Below, piece by piece: positions 20,691 to 31,964 of a DNA stretch of 64,000 bases (position 1 is the stretch's first letter; every line of letters begins with the position of its first letter). The notes beneath the pieces are model-generated. The model had not been told where the DNA came from. It saw nothing but the letters and a program-made list of their open reading frames with translations, and made no database searches. The stretch is from NCBI GenBank assembly GCA_008704415.1, contig VXIS01000140.1, forward strand, positions 49,186-113,185, in the 5' to 3' direction. The DNA comes from Sphaerosporella brunnea. Taxonomy: Eukaryota; Ascomycota; Pezizomycetes; Pezizales; Pyronemataceae. The translations under genes and the position numbers were made by a program.

Positions 20691-21119
20691 CTTAGTATGT
20701 AAGCAAGTACTCCTTACTTGGATATTATCAATCTCTACGTCCTCCTTTATATACGCATGGAAAAGTGATCAGCTACATGGCTGGAGTCAGTTGTTGCTCC
20801 ACGTTAACCACTCGGGGTCTTTGCCACCCCCATATCGATCTTCCCAATTGCAACACGGGGCTTCGGCCTGCTAACCAGGGCTGGCAATGGCTTGTTGTAT
20901 TGGGCGAAGGGTCAGCCGTTGATGGGAGGTGACGGGGTAATTGCGGATATTTTTTGCGAGGAGTTGGATAATGGTCACTGATGGGTCACTCGGATTGCAT
21001 CCATCACATTTCTATACCCCTTCTCGATATCGCCGCAAACTCCTGGCCACAACAAGCCGTCACCGGGTCTAGGGGGCTCGGCCGACTCTCGCTTTGTGGT
21101 TGTTGGGAAACAGCTTGAG

Positions 21120-21710
21120 CTACGTCCGCCTACGTTCACTGATACTTCTCGATAGAAAGATTTTCTCAAGCCGCTCTGTGCCGAACAACAACTTCGCTCT
21201 GTATGCCTTCAACCAGGAAACGTTATAATGCTGAAAAAAAAAGTCCGTCCCGAGAAGATCAACTTCGAGAAAATGCGGTGACCTATAAACCGCAGGCCTG
21301 CCGTCCAGCCTGAGCGATATTGACATACTACGGTCCTTTATCTTCTGTATATAAAGCCCCAAAGGCCGCTCATCTAGCACACAAACAGGAGCACATGCCT
21401 GAGCGGAAAGGTATGTCAAGGGTGAGCCAGTATCAACGATACCGAAGACCCCAACGAACCTTGCCCTTTGTAGAAGCGGCGACCGCTGGAAATATCGTCC
21501 GAAACCTCCGCCCGGATATACAACAATCACCTATTTCAACCACTCTATTTGCATCTCCCCTACCCCTACTATCTCCGCGATTTCAGTCCACATCATCTCT
21601 GTGATCAACACATCGTAATCTTCGGGATCTATGCCACCGATCAACCTATTCACCACAGGCTGCAAGGCCTTCTACATGACAAACGGGCCTTCGAAGCCTG
21701 ACACGGTTCT
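21120..21710 (-). pseudogene. Retropepsin-like aspartic protease domain remnant
   Basis: A minus-strand frame encodes FGIVDTGSPLTYLS, an aspartic protease active-site motif, and about 50 residues later VDLLGTDFFFQ, matching the hydrophobic-hydrophobic-Gly motif of retropepsin-type proteases. Upstream in the same frame are KALQPVVNRLIGGIDPEDYD and TEMMWTEIAEIVGVGEMQ, but two TAG codons (about 21528 and 21671) interrupt it. Either an intron removes part of this or the gene is dead. No reverse transcriptase or integrase is seen nearby, so it need not come from a retrotransposon. Confidence 0.45.
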
Positions 21711-22585
21711 TGAGACAAGCCAAGATAGTGACTAGGAGGTGGTGGCTGCTGGGGGAGACTCTGAAGGACGAGACCTCCAGAAGGATCGGATGTGGGGGGG
21801 GGGGGGGGTTGAAGGAGACGACGGAGGAGTACGAGGAAGGGGGAGAGGCTGCGAGAGGATGAGGAGAAGGGCGGGGGATGAGGCACATTCCAATTGATTG
21901 GAGAGCCTGCGCGTGCGCTAGGACACAGATGGCTTACTTAAGAGCAGGTTTCCCAAGCTGATGGGACGTGTTTCCTTTGTAATGATTTCCTTTCTTGCTT
22001 CCTTTGGTGTTTGATTGTTTTTGTTTTTGCATTGCGTCTTGTATTCACTTCACACATGGCCATAGCCGAAAGGCTGCATGCCGGATGGATAGATAAATAA
22101 ATAGGTAATACTGTACATAACACTCTCCGAGTGATGTACCATATTCCATATTTGATGTAGAGTAGAATAGGTAGCGTCATCAACCTCCTCGCGCTGGTCC
22201 TTCAAACACTAGGTAGGTTCGCGATTGGGAAGTGCAGGCTTTATATTTACTGTGACCTAGTCAACTTCACGGGGCAGCACTCAATAGCATGATGCAAATC
22301 TTCAGTTGAGATACCATTCGAATTCCTTCAACCAAGCCCACAAGAATATCAGAATACAGACAGACTAAAAAATACAGACGTAACAGCTCCAAAAAAAAAA
22401 GGGGGGGGGGGGATACAAACGTAACAGCTTCAAAAAAAAAGGGAAAAAAATACACCGTAATTCCCAATGCACAAAAAAACCAGCAAAAGAAAGAAAAAAA
22501 GAAAAAAACAAAACACGCGTATGTGTGATCCAATAGATCCGTGGGGGGCTAAGAATACAACATCAGCAATTCCAGCGTCCAGTTC
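21711..22585. other. Intergenic, homopolymer-rich
   Basis: Contains G runs (about 21796-21808 and 22402-22411) and A runs (22392-22401, 22431-22450 and beyond). No gene supported. Confidence 0.5.
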
Positions 22586-23339
22586 CTACATCACCATCTC
22601 GACCTCATCCTCTGCCTCATCCCTCAGCCACTCCACGCCCCTCACCAACCTCGCCACAACATTTTCCCACCGATTCCCCGGCTCGTCTACGCAGCCGCCC
22701 TGCGTTGGCCTAGCGCCCCATCCAATCGGCAGCACCATCCGTGCGCGGCTCTCCGAGTCGAGTACCACCACTGCGTCCAGCGCAGTTCTGCCACCACCAA
22801 GCGGATGCAGCAGCCCCAACCTCGTAGTCAACGAGCGGTGTCGATCATGCACTATTCCATCCCATCAGCATCCGTCCCTCCTCCCCCAAGAAATGGAACC
22901 TACAAATCGGCAATCCGCACTCCGCATTCGGGGGCACCAAAGAAACGCCATAACACCTGGCGCCTAGTGCCGCCAACAAGGTGCTCACGCCCCCAACCGC
23001 GCGCAGCGTCTCTTCGCCCCCAAAGCCGAGGAAGCAAAGCACCGTGAACCCGCCTGCGCCGTTAAACAGCTCGGTGAACAGCGAGATCTCGGTTGCGGGT
23101 GTGCCGGAGGTGGAGGGGTAGATCTCGACGGCTGACACCCCTGAGAGACGCGTGGACACGTGCAGGGCGTTGGTGTGGTCTAGCACCCATGCCGGACGCT
23201 CTGGCGTTGAGTGTGGGCGGGCCCGCTTTTGAGTAAGCGTCCGCGGAACGTCGGGGCGCGCTGGGGAGTCGAGGGCGCGGCGTTTTCGCGATTGTGGTTG
23301 CGGGAACGTGGGGAGCGGGAGCGGGGAGAGGAGAGACAT
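22586..23339 (-). pseudogene. AhpC/TSA-like (thioredoxin-fold) protein with a frameshift
   Basis: Two minus-strand frames are needed. From ATG at 23339 the first reads a basic N terminus (a possible nuclear or targeting signal), then ELFNGAGGFTVLCFLGFGG and ALGARCYGVSLVPPNAECG, ending near GWNSA. The second resumes one base out of phase at about 22855 with VHDRHRSLTTRLGLLHPLGG and TALDAVVVLDSESRARMVLP, ending at 22586. The order (strand with xFL, then HDRxxSL, then a vvvLD strand) resembles peroxiredoxin-like AhpC/TSA proteins, but no Pxx(T/S)xxC peroxidatic motif is present. The frameshift may be real or a sequencing error; no plausible intron bridges it. The family call is tentative. Confidence 0.45.
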
Positions 23340-23862
23340 TGTACCTGTTCTGCAATACACGAGGAAGCAAGGAAGGGACGGGGAGAGTGACTTCAGCCGG
23401 TATAAAAAGAACGTGGTTCTTGTCGAAGTCACGAAGGACGGTGGTGGGTGTGGAAGTAAATTAATTATTCCACACTTTTTCTTTGTTTTGATTTATCCGC
23501 TTTGAGAATAGCTTAGCTTTCCGAAAATGTGGGGTACATGGGCAACTGCTGGATTGAGAAATTCCGAAATTCCTCCTCCTCTGCAGCCTGCCATCCTCAC
23601 ATGCCAACGGTGCTGGTCGAGACCATCTGGGCGTTGAGGGAGGGTTGCTCTTATAGCCGATTGATTGTTGCCATGGTGATACACGCAAGCACCCACGCGT
23701 AAAGTACCAAAACCGGGAAAATTGTGCCGGCCGACATGTCATGATTACGAGATGCTCGGTCGGATTTTTTTTGCCAGTCGGGGTTTTTTTTTTGTTTAAT
23801 TCAAGATATCTACCGTAATTGCGAGGAGGTAAAGTGAATGATAGTTTGGCTGAGGATCGAGG
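23340..23862. other. Intergenic
   Basis: No gene. A TATAAAA sequence at 23401-23407 (plus strand) lacks a downstream gene on that strand. Confidence 0.4.
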
Positions 23863-23876
23863 GAGATCAATCACGG

Positions 23877-24712
23877 TTTTGTTTTAATCATAATGTATTC
23901 GGCCGCTTGCGGCCATGACATAGAAGAAGCTACATACTGCCCCTAGGCTCGAGTCCTACTCTGGGGCTGAACTTCTAAGGAAAGGACAAAAGGAAGGGAA
24001 GAGCACCATGTAAATAATCGCACTAATGAAGCTCGGAAGAAGACATATGAAAGGTTACATATTTGTGGGCATAGCCCGGCCACATCCCCACTTTGGTGCT
24101 GCTCAGGAAGGTCATCACTGCCTCCGTACATCGCTCATCTGACAACAGGACCTTGATCGAGGTGTTGGTCTTCCTTCCCTCCGGTCCCTCTGTTCTCGCT
24201 TTACCCTTCTCCCTCTCTTTCTCTTTCTTCTTGGTGGCTTCGGCCACTGCCTTCCACAATGTCGCCTGTTCTTTCTTCCACCTGGCGCATGACTTGAAAA
24301 GGTGGTCTCTTGTTTGGGCTGGCTTGCCTGTGCAGAACCAGCATCTATCGTCCTCTCGTCGCCCCATCTTGTGTAGCTAGGGGGCCAGCGGTGCCATTCC
24401 TGGCCTGAGCTGGAAGAAGCGCGATGCTAGAGCCTTTCGGCCTCTGAAGGCTGTCGGGTCTGGCTTTTTCCCACGGCGGAAATAGGTCTTCGGTTTGCAG
24501 TGCTTGGCCAGCCATGTCTCTCGGTCCTGGGACTTGGCCTCAGTGACTTCGCGACCGATATGCGCTAGTGTCGTGATTTCGACCTCGTGAGTCCAGTCGA
24601 GGCGGGCCTATGCTGCCCCCTGGCGACTTGGTCTGCTAGTTCGTTGCCCGGGACGTCGGCGTGTCCAGGCACCTAGTGGTACTCTGTATCCCAGCCCAGC
24701 TCTCTGAGAGCT
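23877..24712 (-). mobile_element. 5'-truncated LINE (Tad-like), RNase H and zinc-knuckle end
   Basis: The minus strand carries the 3' part of a non-LTR retrotransposon. It holds an RNase H segment (PGHADVPGNELADQVARG, preceded by an in-frame TAG where a Trp codon is expected) and then a CCHC-like finger, CWFCTGKPAQTRDHLFKSC, followed by a Lys/Glu-rich region. It ends with GGCCGCAAGCGGCCGAATAC and a TGATTAAAACAAAA tail. The insertion is flanked by the 14-base direct repeat GAGATCAATCACGG at 23863-23876 and 24713-24726, the target-site duplication. About 836 bp remain, so the reverse transcriptase was lost at insertion. The RNase H stop shows later decay. Confidence 0.9.
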
Positions 24713-24726
24713 GAGATCAATCACGG

Positions 24727-25439
24727 TGTTGCAGCTCGCTAATTATCTACGGCGGCGTCGACGTCGTCGGTGATCATGACCGCCGTGGATAGGAGAGCCA
24801 GGTGAATAGTGGTAGTAGCAGTACTAGTAGCTAGCTACGATGCCGTAGAATAGAAGACTACCGCTATAGAGCATCCACTCTTCTACTGTACTATATACAT
24901 TCGCGGGAGTGCGTATGGTTAGTCTTCAGCTGTCACTCGATTGCCCGCTCGGCCGCACCCTATATATTCTTACCTGTAAGAACCAAAACAGACAAAAAAC
25001 AACCAAAAGCTTAGGGGATAAGAAGAAAAAAAAGAAAAAAAACACATTCTCGCCAGGAAATCCTTCCGCAGCAGCGGGAACCCAGCGTGAAGGTGTACCG
25101 CTCTCTCTCTCACAGTTACCGACTGGGCGGGCCATAGGGAAGTTTTCTATCATTTTAATTCCAAGTGATTATCACCCACGCCAGGTGAGTACATAAGGTC
25201 GCTGTTTGGGGGCTGGAGTTTGAGCTATGGGATGGATAGAGTATGGTGGTTCATGCTTTATCACGATGCTCACTCGTGTGCGGAGAACAGTAAATTACTG
25301 ATGGTACAGAAATTATGTACCAAGTATTTGAATAGCTGGAATTGAAGCGGAACACATAAATCTCGATAGCGAATCTGCCGACTTTCCTCTATTAATCCCC
25401 TCTCTTCCCGCACAAGCTCCTTGAGAAGCCACCTTCGGC
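24727..25439. other. Intergenic
   Basis: No gene seen. An A-rich stretch lies at about 24976-25048. Confidence 0.45.
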
Positions 25440-25842
25440 CAGTGTTCTCAACAGCCAGCCCGCCCGCCCGGCTGCGTTGGGCGGATGTGGGCTGACCAAA
25501 AAGCCCATCTGGCTGTTTGGGCTGCAGCCCACGACGGAGACCACAGTGACGACAAATACGACCACCATGATATCAGCTACTGCTATGAAATGAAAAGTAC
25601 ATAAAGATGTTCGCCGTGGAAAATGATGACTAGGAGGGAATTACTAGATAGAAGTTTACTACAGCATTACAGATCCTGATAAGTTTATCTGCGCCGATTG
25701 AACCCCGTCACTCGCAGTGGCCGGTCTTCACCAGAGATCACTCAAAGCCCCTAGCAGCCGGGCTGGCTCGACAGCGGGCTGGGCCGTTTGGGCTGATGCA
25801 AAAAGCCCGCCCGGCTGTTTCGGCTGGCTACTGAGAACACTG
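25440..25842. mobile_element. hAT-like non-autonomous element (tentative)
   Basis: Termini CAGTGTTCTCA (25440-25450) and TGAGAACACTG (25832-25842) are perfect inverted repeats. The similarity extends inward through AGCCAGCC and GCCCGCCCGGCTG, with repeated GGGCTG subterminal motifs. CAGTG ends recall hAT elements, but I cannot find an 8-bp target duplication in the flanks. No transposase is encoded in its 403 bp. Confidence 0.5.
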
Positions 25843-27214
25843 CCCCGTTGCATTCGGTGCTTGGGTCGCCACCCCAACGTAGACAACTGCAACTTTCTTC
25901 TTGCCACGCTGGGACTTGCCATCTTTGCCAGGTCTTTAAGACGTGTGGCTCCCCCTTTTGGTGCGTGGTTCGTGTTCTCGTTTGAGCTGTTCTCATCTTT
26001 GTCGTGCGAATCCGCCTATTTGAGGCGAACTGCTGGGGTCGTGTTGACTGTGAACACGTACAATGTTCCAATTCAATGCTTGAGGGAAGCTGGTTCGGGA
26101 CCGCGATGGATTCTCTAACGGATAAAGACCTGGCCGAGGTTACTGCTTCAAATACCCCATTTTGTGTACAACAAAAATGTATGCCAATTTGTAACATTTT
26201 CTTCTCGGCTATCATCATCTGGTTATATGCGTCCTGACATAATGTGAGTGTGGACCGAGTGCTGGCTAGTGAGGCATGTTTATCTGTTGTAGTGGTACGC
26301 AACCTGCTTGTTGTGTATAGAGGACGCACATATAATGAACACCACCGTACTTGTGAAAACGTACATGGTTCCGACACTAGCAACATATCCCACGGGCCAC
26401 TGCAGCATCCATGGCTGTCCCGCAATTATGGTAGTCCATCCAATTTGGTGGAACCCGCTAAGTGATTTCTCTTTTGATGGTTATTGTGGTAGGATACAGG
26501 GTATGGAAATACTTTTTGTGTCATGACGTAGAAAGCTTGACTGCTCGAGGGACAGTAAGTTTTTGTAGGATGGGCTCGGAGTGCTCATGGTTGCATATTT
26601 GGCGTTTGAAGTGAAAGAGGAAGAGCAAAGGGAGAGCTAACAACGATGGAAGAGGGAAGTAGGAAGGGTTATTACTTACGGTTGATGGAAACGGTACTAA
26701 TCGCGAGGCGGATCGGTACAGCGAAACGGTCGATGTTGAGCAGTCACGAGTCGCTATTGTGGAGTTCCGTTCCCTTTGTCGCTCCGTTCAAGTAGTTTCA
26801 TATCTCTACTGATGTGTGCTTCAGAGCAGCTAAGGAAGTAGACCACTTAGCTGTTGGAGTAGCACTTGTGGTTGAACATGGCGGCCATGATAGCTTGTCC
26901 CAAGGTAGATGGAAATGTTGGTTTGGGCAATGTAAACTCTGTGCAATGATTTTGGTGATATTTGTTGGTTGCTGCAGCAGAGTGATGAATAATGCTTCAC
27001 TGCACAGCACTCGAACCGCGATAGGGTCGAATATTACGAATATTACCATTTACACTTAAAAATACAAGCGAGAGCAAAACTAAACTGCATGCAGTAAGGC
27101 GTCGCCAGGGCGAGTTATTACCGCTGAAGCGCTGAACTGTTTTTCATGCCGGCAACAGATCCACTGACCATGATTATTGACCAAAAACTGTGTAACAGCC
27201 CCTTCACTATGATA
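25843..27214. other. Gene-poor stretch
   Basis: About 1.4 kb. Frames up to 224 codons exist on the minus strand but lack any domain and have unusual composition. No gene is claimed. Confidence 0.45.
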
Positions 27215-27443
27215 TGGTGCAGGTGGCCTTAAACCAACCTGTCGCTCAAAATTTCCCCGACTTCAATAACATCACAAGATTGCGCGACTGGTGGAAGCCA
27301 GCGCCTCAGTCTTACAGAGCGCATCTTATTTAGGGGACGGGAGGGCTGTTTCCCCAGAGTTCTCACGTGGTGATCAGTTTATTATAAACAGTCGTTGCCG
27401 TCTCCACCACCGCCGACGGGTCGGTTTAAGGCCGCCTGCACCA
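27215..27443. mobile_element. 229-bp MITE flanked by TA
   Basis: Inverted ends begin TGGTGCAGG(T/C)GGCCTTAAACC and extend about 30 bases. TA occurs on both flanks (27213-27214 and 27444-27445). The mismatches between arms are transitions only (T/C, A/G, T/C). It is non-coding and of Tc1/mariner-type by its TA target. Confidence 0.75.
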
Positions 27444-27445
27444 TA

Positions 27446-28586
27446 CTGGGGACGCACCTCCAAACACTAGGCCCTGTATGAAGGGCAGAAAATTAGTATT
27501 CGTCGGCTGGTACGTTGGTGTTTGCGGCCCCATGATAATCAGGCAGCCTGCGACTTCGCCCTCACTTTTGCAATTGAAGCCTCCGCCGTTGCCGATCACG
27601 AACCGTTCTCAACCGCGATCACGGACCTCAGCGCAAATGCATGTGTTGTTTCTATCCTTAGCAAAGCAGAAAATAATATTTCCAGACGTTTTCAGAATCC
27701 CCCCCTTTTTCGCATCTGCATAGATCGACATCCTTCTTCGCATGCTGTGCAGGGTGAGTCAGCACCAGAAAAGCGTGGCTCTGCAGGATGCATTCGGAAG
27801 GTTGCGGGGCTAAAAATAGATCAGCCCTGTCTTCTGCAGAGATTTGACCAGCCGCAGCAGCGCGCAAAACGAAAGAGCGCGGGCGGGCGGCAGAGAGGGA
27901 AAGAGAAGGATCGTTTAGCGTGTTCAAGAACCCCGGGCGGTGCCTTTCTGCTCCCGGCCTTCGCGGGCGGGCGAACATCGGCGGGCAAACATCATCGATG
28001 CGCTGGTTGGCCTGGCTGTCAGATGCGGATGCAAAATGCGGGATGCGAGAGGAGAGACCACAATGTTGATCGTGGCCATGGCATGCGTAGAAGAGTTTTG
28101 ACAGCTTACACATACGACTATCTGCATATATTGCCTGCTCCTCCTTCAACAGCGATCTCTGGCGGTGCTTGGACCGCTCGTTTTTATCGTTTTTAGCAGG
28201 GCAAGAGACTTGCGTGGCTTTCTTCCGCGCTTGTCAGCAAAGAGGTGAGGCTGAAAGAGAAGAAAGAAACCACCACCCCCCACTCATTTCCTTCCTTTCC
28301 GGCCGCTTCCCCAAACATTGCATGTGGCAGTGTATCTTTCAGCACAGTCTTCAAAACTCCTCCTGCGTCTTACATACTCTTCCATCCCACCGTACTTTTT
28401 CACGACGACCACGAAAAAACACCCACTGCTGCTGCTGCTACTGCTGCTACTGCCTGCTCGCTATCTTGCACCACGATCAAACAGATCACATACCTACTCT
28501 CCCGCGATACCCCTCTTCAGCCTCTATCGATACCAACAACCTTGATCACTGCTTCTCCGTTTCCCGTCTTTCTATTCTAGACCGTG
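27446..28586. other. Intergenic, upstream of RGD2-like gene
   Basis: A 225-codon plus-strand frame (27522-28196) has no recognisable domain and is probably not a gene. The last 300 bases are pyrimidine-rich, as in fungal promoters and 5' UTRs, with a CTG repeat near 28428-28450. Confidence 0.45.
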
Positions 28587-31500
28587 ATGCCCGGCTTCGC
28601 AGATTCATTCTGGTCGGGCGATTATGCCGGGGGTAAGCACCTTCCTGCGCCCATAGCCACCGGAGGAGAAGGGGGGGCTGACAACATTCTCGCAACGCCG
28701 CAGGCCTCGGTGTCCTCTTCGGCAAGCTCCAGCAGGGCATAATCGAGAACCAGCAAGTGCTGATCATTGCGCGGCTACGGGCCGACGCGGAGGAGCTATA
28801 CGGCACCAAACTGTGCGCGATACCCGGCGCGAGCGACAAGTCCGGTGGGTTCAGCAAGGACGATGGCGCCACGACGCGGCAGGTGTGTCTTAGAAGTATC
28901 ACTATCGCGATCCCAGCAGATATGCTGATGCTGTAGTTGTAGGCGTTTGAAGGATGGAAGACCGAGATGGAAGAGGTGGGTTTTTCCGCTACCGCCGTTG
29001 ATCGGCAGGACACGCTGACTGGATTTCGGAACATCGCAGGCGGGTCAAGCCCATCGCAAGGTTGCGCAGAACATCCGCGACCTCGTCATCACCCCCTTCT
29101 CGAACTGGTGCGAAGATCACGCCGATCGGGTTAATAACTCGCACGACGAGCTGCGCGAGCTGATTAGGCAGTACGACAAGCAGCTTGAGCAGGTGCGAAA
29201 GCTGCGGTCTAGCTACTTCAACCAGTGCCGTAGGGTCGAGGACATGGAGGAGGAGACGAAATTTATTGCCGTGCCGGCGCCGGTCGCATCAGATACCCCC
29301 ACATCCACGACCAAGATCACCCCCGTTATCAAGGTAGCGTCCGACCTAGAAAAGGAGGATGAGGAGCTAGATCCGCTGGAGATCGGAGACGAGTATTTGC
29401 AGCCCAGCCAGGTCAAGAAGAAGCTGTCGGACATGCTAGACGAGATCCCGCTGGGCGAGGTCAAGGTTGCAATTTTGGGCACGTATCAGAACGTAGCCAC
29501 CGGAGAAGTTTTGGTGAACTGGATCATGAAGAACTGGGGTGCAACTTCGGTTTCCTACGCAGAGCGCATCGGCCAGGATCTCGTCGGAAACGGCTTCCTG
29601 CGGTTGGTAGGAAATGTGGGCAACACTTTTGCCAATAGTTCCAAGATGAACTACCAGTTCCGCCCCAAGGCTTTCCAGTGGGCCGGAGTCAGCCCGAAGC
29701 CGGTGAACAAGCTTCTTCCCAGGACGCCAACCATCCACATGAATGGCAACAGCGACGAAGCTCCCTCCAGTCCCACCATGGCCTACGTTGGAGACTACCT
29801 CGGAAACCTGCTTAGTAATCAGCACCCGGGAGAGACCCCCAGCGACAAGCTGCGGAGGGAGGCAAAGGAGGCGGACGCAAGATACAAGGCGGGCGTTCGG
29901 CAACTGGATCTGATGAGATGCCACCTGGAGGAGCAAATGATTGAGCATCTCAAGTTCATGGAGAAGTGCGAGTTGGACAGAGTGAAGGCTATCAAGGCTG
30001 TCATCTTGGACTTCTCGGGCGCCATTTCGAATGTCATTCCGACGCTCCAGAAGACTTTGACTCAGATTGAGACCCATCAGGAGTCTATCCTCCCTGCTAC
30101 CGATCTGCGCTATCTGATCGAGAACTACCGCACCGGCTCCTTTGTGCCGAAGGTGGTCACCTACGAGAGCTATTACAACTCTCCTGATGGTGGGCAATCC
30201 GACCACTCGGTAAATTGGCTGTGGCTGACGCTCTGTAGAACAAACCTTTGGTATCGACTTGGAGGCTAGGGCTAGAGCAGACAGAAAGCGGGTGCCCGTT
30301 GTGATTACTAGCATCTTGACGTATTTGGATCATCGTGAGTGATTCGAATTGCTGGCTGGAAGCTGGCTTCGGCTGACGTTTTGTAGACTACCCTGACCTT
30401 GAAGGTGATGAGGCCAGGCGGGGGATATGGCTGGTCGATGTGCCGTTGGCTGCTACCCACCACCTCCGAAATGCCATCAACAACGGCAAGGCTCCCGAGA
30501 AAGAGATTCTTGCCAAATATGAGATCCCTATTGTTGCTAGTGTCTTGAAACTTTACCTGCTTGAACTTCCTGGTATGTTCCCTATATCCAGCTTTCTGGA
30601 AAGTGTCTGACCTGGCAAGACTCAATCGTGTCTTCGCAAAAGTATGAGATTATCAAGACGGTCTACACAACACATGGCGCTGAAGGCAAGGAAGAGGACC
30701 GCCTCACTGTGATCCAGAGCACTCTCGGCACGCTACCACTCACCAACATCGCCACTCTGGATGCCATCACCACGCACTTTACTCGGCTGATCGAGCTCAC
30801 TTCTGCCGATGAGACCTTCGTTCAAGCGCTGGCTCAGTCACTTACTAAATGCATTTTGCGACCCCGTGTCGAATCCTCGCTGACACAGGACGAACGACAC
30901 ACCTACCGACTTGTGCGGGACCTCTTTGCCTACAAAGACCAGATCTTTGGAGCCCTTAAGAAGGCCTCCAGCGTAAGTGGTACGCGCCCTCGAGCTGTTA
31001 GCACCGACGAGAGCCAGCGCCGCGCCCACGTCGAAGCCCGCAACCGCGCCGTTATCACATCAGCAAAGAGCCGATCCTCTAGCCCTGCTGCCCCCATGAA
31101 CCGACACGGCCGCGGCACGTCCGGGACCTCCGACGCCGCTGTCACGCGCTTCCCGATCAACACGTCGCCTACCAGCGGCTCGCCGCGCAGCAGCCGCGGA
31201 TTCAAGCAGCGCGATAGCCTTGAAGTCCCTGGCGCCGAACCACCGGCTATCAACACTGCTTCTCTCGATGAGCGATTGGAGCAGCTGAGCTCTGCCGATA
31301 CATCCCCGCCGACCAGTGCCAGCGCTGCCGTGCCGGAACAGGTGTTTAGCAGCGGACTGGAGAAGAAGAACTCGTTGAGCAGAACTAGCCACGCCGGCGG
31401 CAGCTCACGGTTCCCGAGGAGGAACGCGAACCTTGTCCGCGGCATGGGGAAGAGGGATAGTATGGCCAGCAACGCGAGTGCCGATGGCGATGAGCAGGCG

Positions 31501-31602
31501 TTTGTGACGAGGCGGGAGAGCACCGAGGGTGTAGGCGTCACGCTGGTAGACAAGCCTGTGGAATACGGCGTCACGCTGGTTGATAAGCCGATGGATTATT
31601 AG
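28587..31602 (+). CDS. F-BAR/DEP/RhoGAP-like protein (Rgd2 type)
   Basis: Exons 28587-28632, 28704-28882, 28943-28975, 29040-30189, 30239-30334, 30387-30572 and 30620-31602 join in frame to 890 residues. The N terminus (MPGFADSFWSGDYAGGLGVL) begins an F-BAR domain that is interrupted by a DEP-like insert (VLVNWIMKNWG, then GNGFLRLVG) and resumes with a helical stretch (MRCHLEEQMIEHLKFMEKCE). A RhoGAP-type domain follows (RVPVVITSILTYLDHHYPDL to DERHTYRLVRDLF). The tail is Ser/Arg-rich. Yeast Rgd2 has the same order and acts on Cdc42/Rho5 at the membrane. At the place where most RhoGAPs have the catalytic Arg of GIYRVSG, this protein reads GIWLVDVPLAATHH, so GAP activity is doubtful. The tail ends in two similar units, GVTLVDKPVEY and GVTLVDKPMDY. 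Confidence 0.88.
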
Positions 31603-31964
31603 TAGTGATCTTATCTGCTAGCGTTTCAACTGGATGGAAGTAAGACGCTGGGCATTGGTTGCTAGGGCTGGGTGGTGGGGTTTCTTTCCGGAGTTCTTTC
31701 GCTGTTTCTTTTTCTATTTCCTTGTTGATGCTTGACTATACCCTAGGGATTAACACTCTTTACTTCTTGATATGCCTTTTTTGTTTTCTTTTTTTTCCTC
31801 CCTTATTTGTGAAGCCACAGGCTGGAGAGATGGATTAATTTTGTCTGGCCTGGGTTGTGATGTGATATGAGAAATTGGAAAATGGGTACAATTTTTTGTT
31901 TTTTTTTCGAACTGCTGTGTCACCTCCCCGCACGAATAAACATTCCTCGAGGATAACAACCACC
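31603..31964. other. Intergenic between RGD2-like and POL32
   Basis: About 360 bases, T-rich after the RGD2-like stop. It is the promoter/5' UTR region of POL32. No gene seen. Confidence 0.45.

Noticed and set aside
20795..20840. Another CCCGAGTGGTTAA stretch on the minus strand, suggesting a tRNA.
   Set aside because: No T arm or acceptor pairing downstream; only the D-arm-like string is present.
27522..28196. 225-codon plus-strand frame.
   Set aside because: No domain, odd composition, located in the region before the RGD2-like start.
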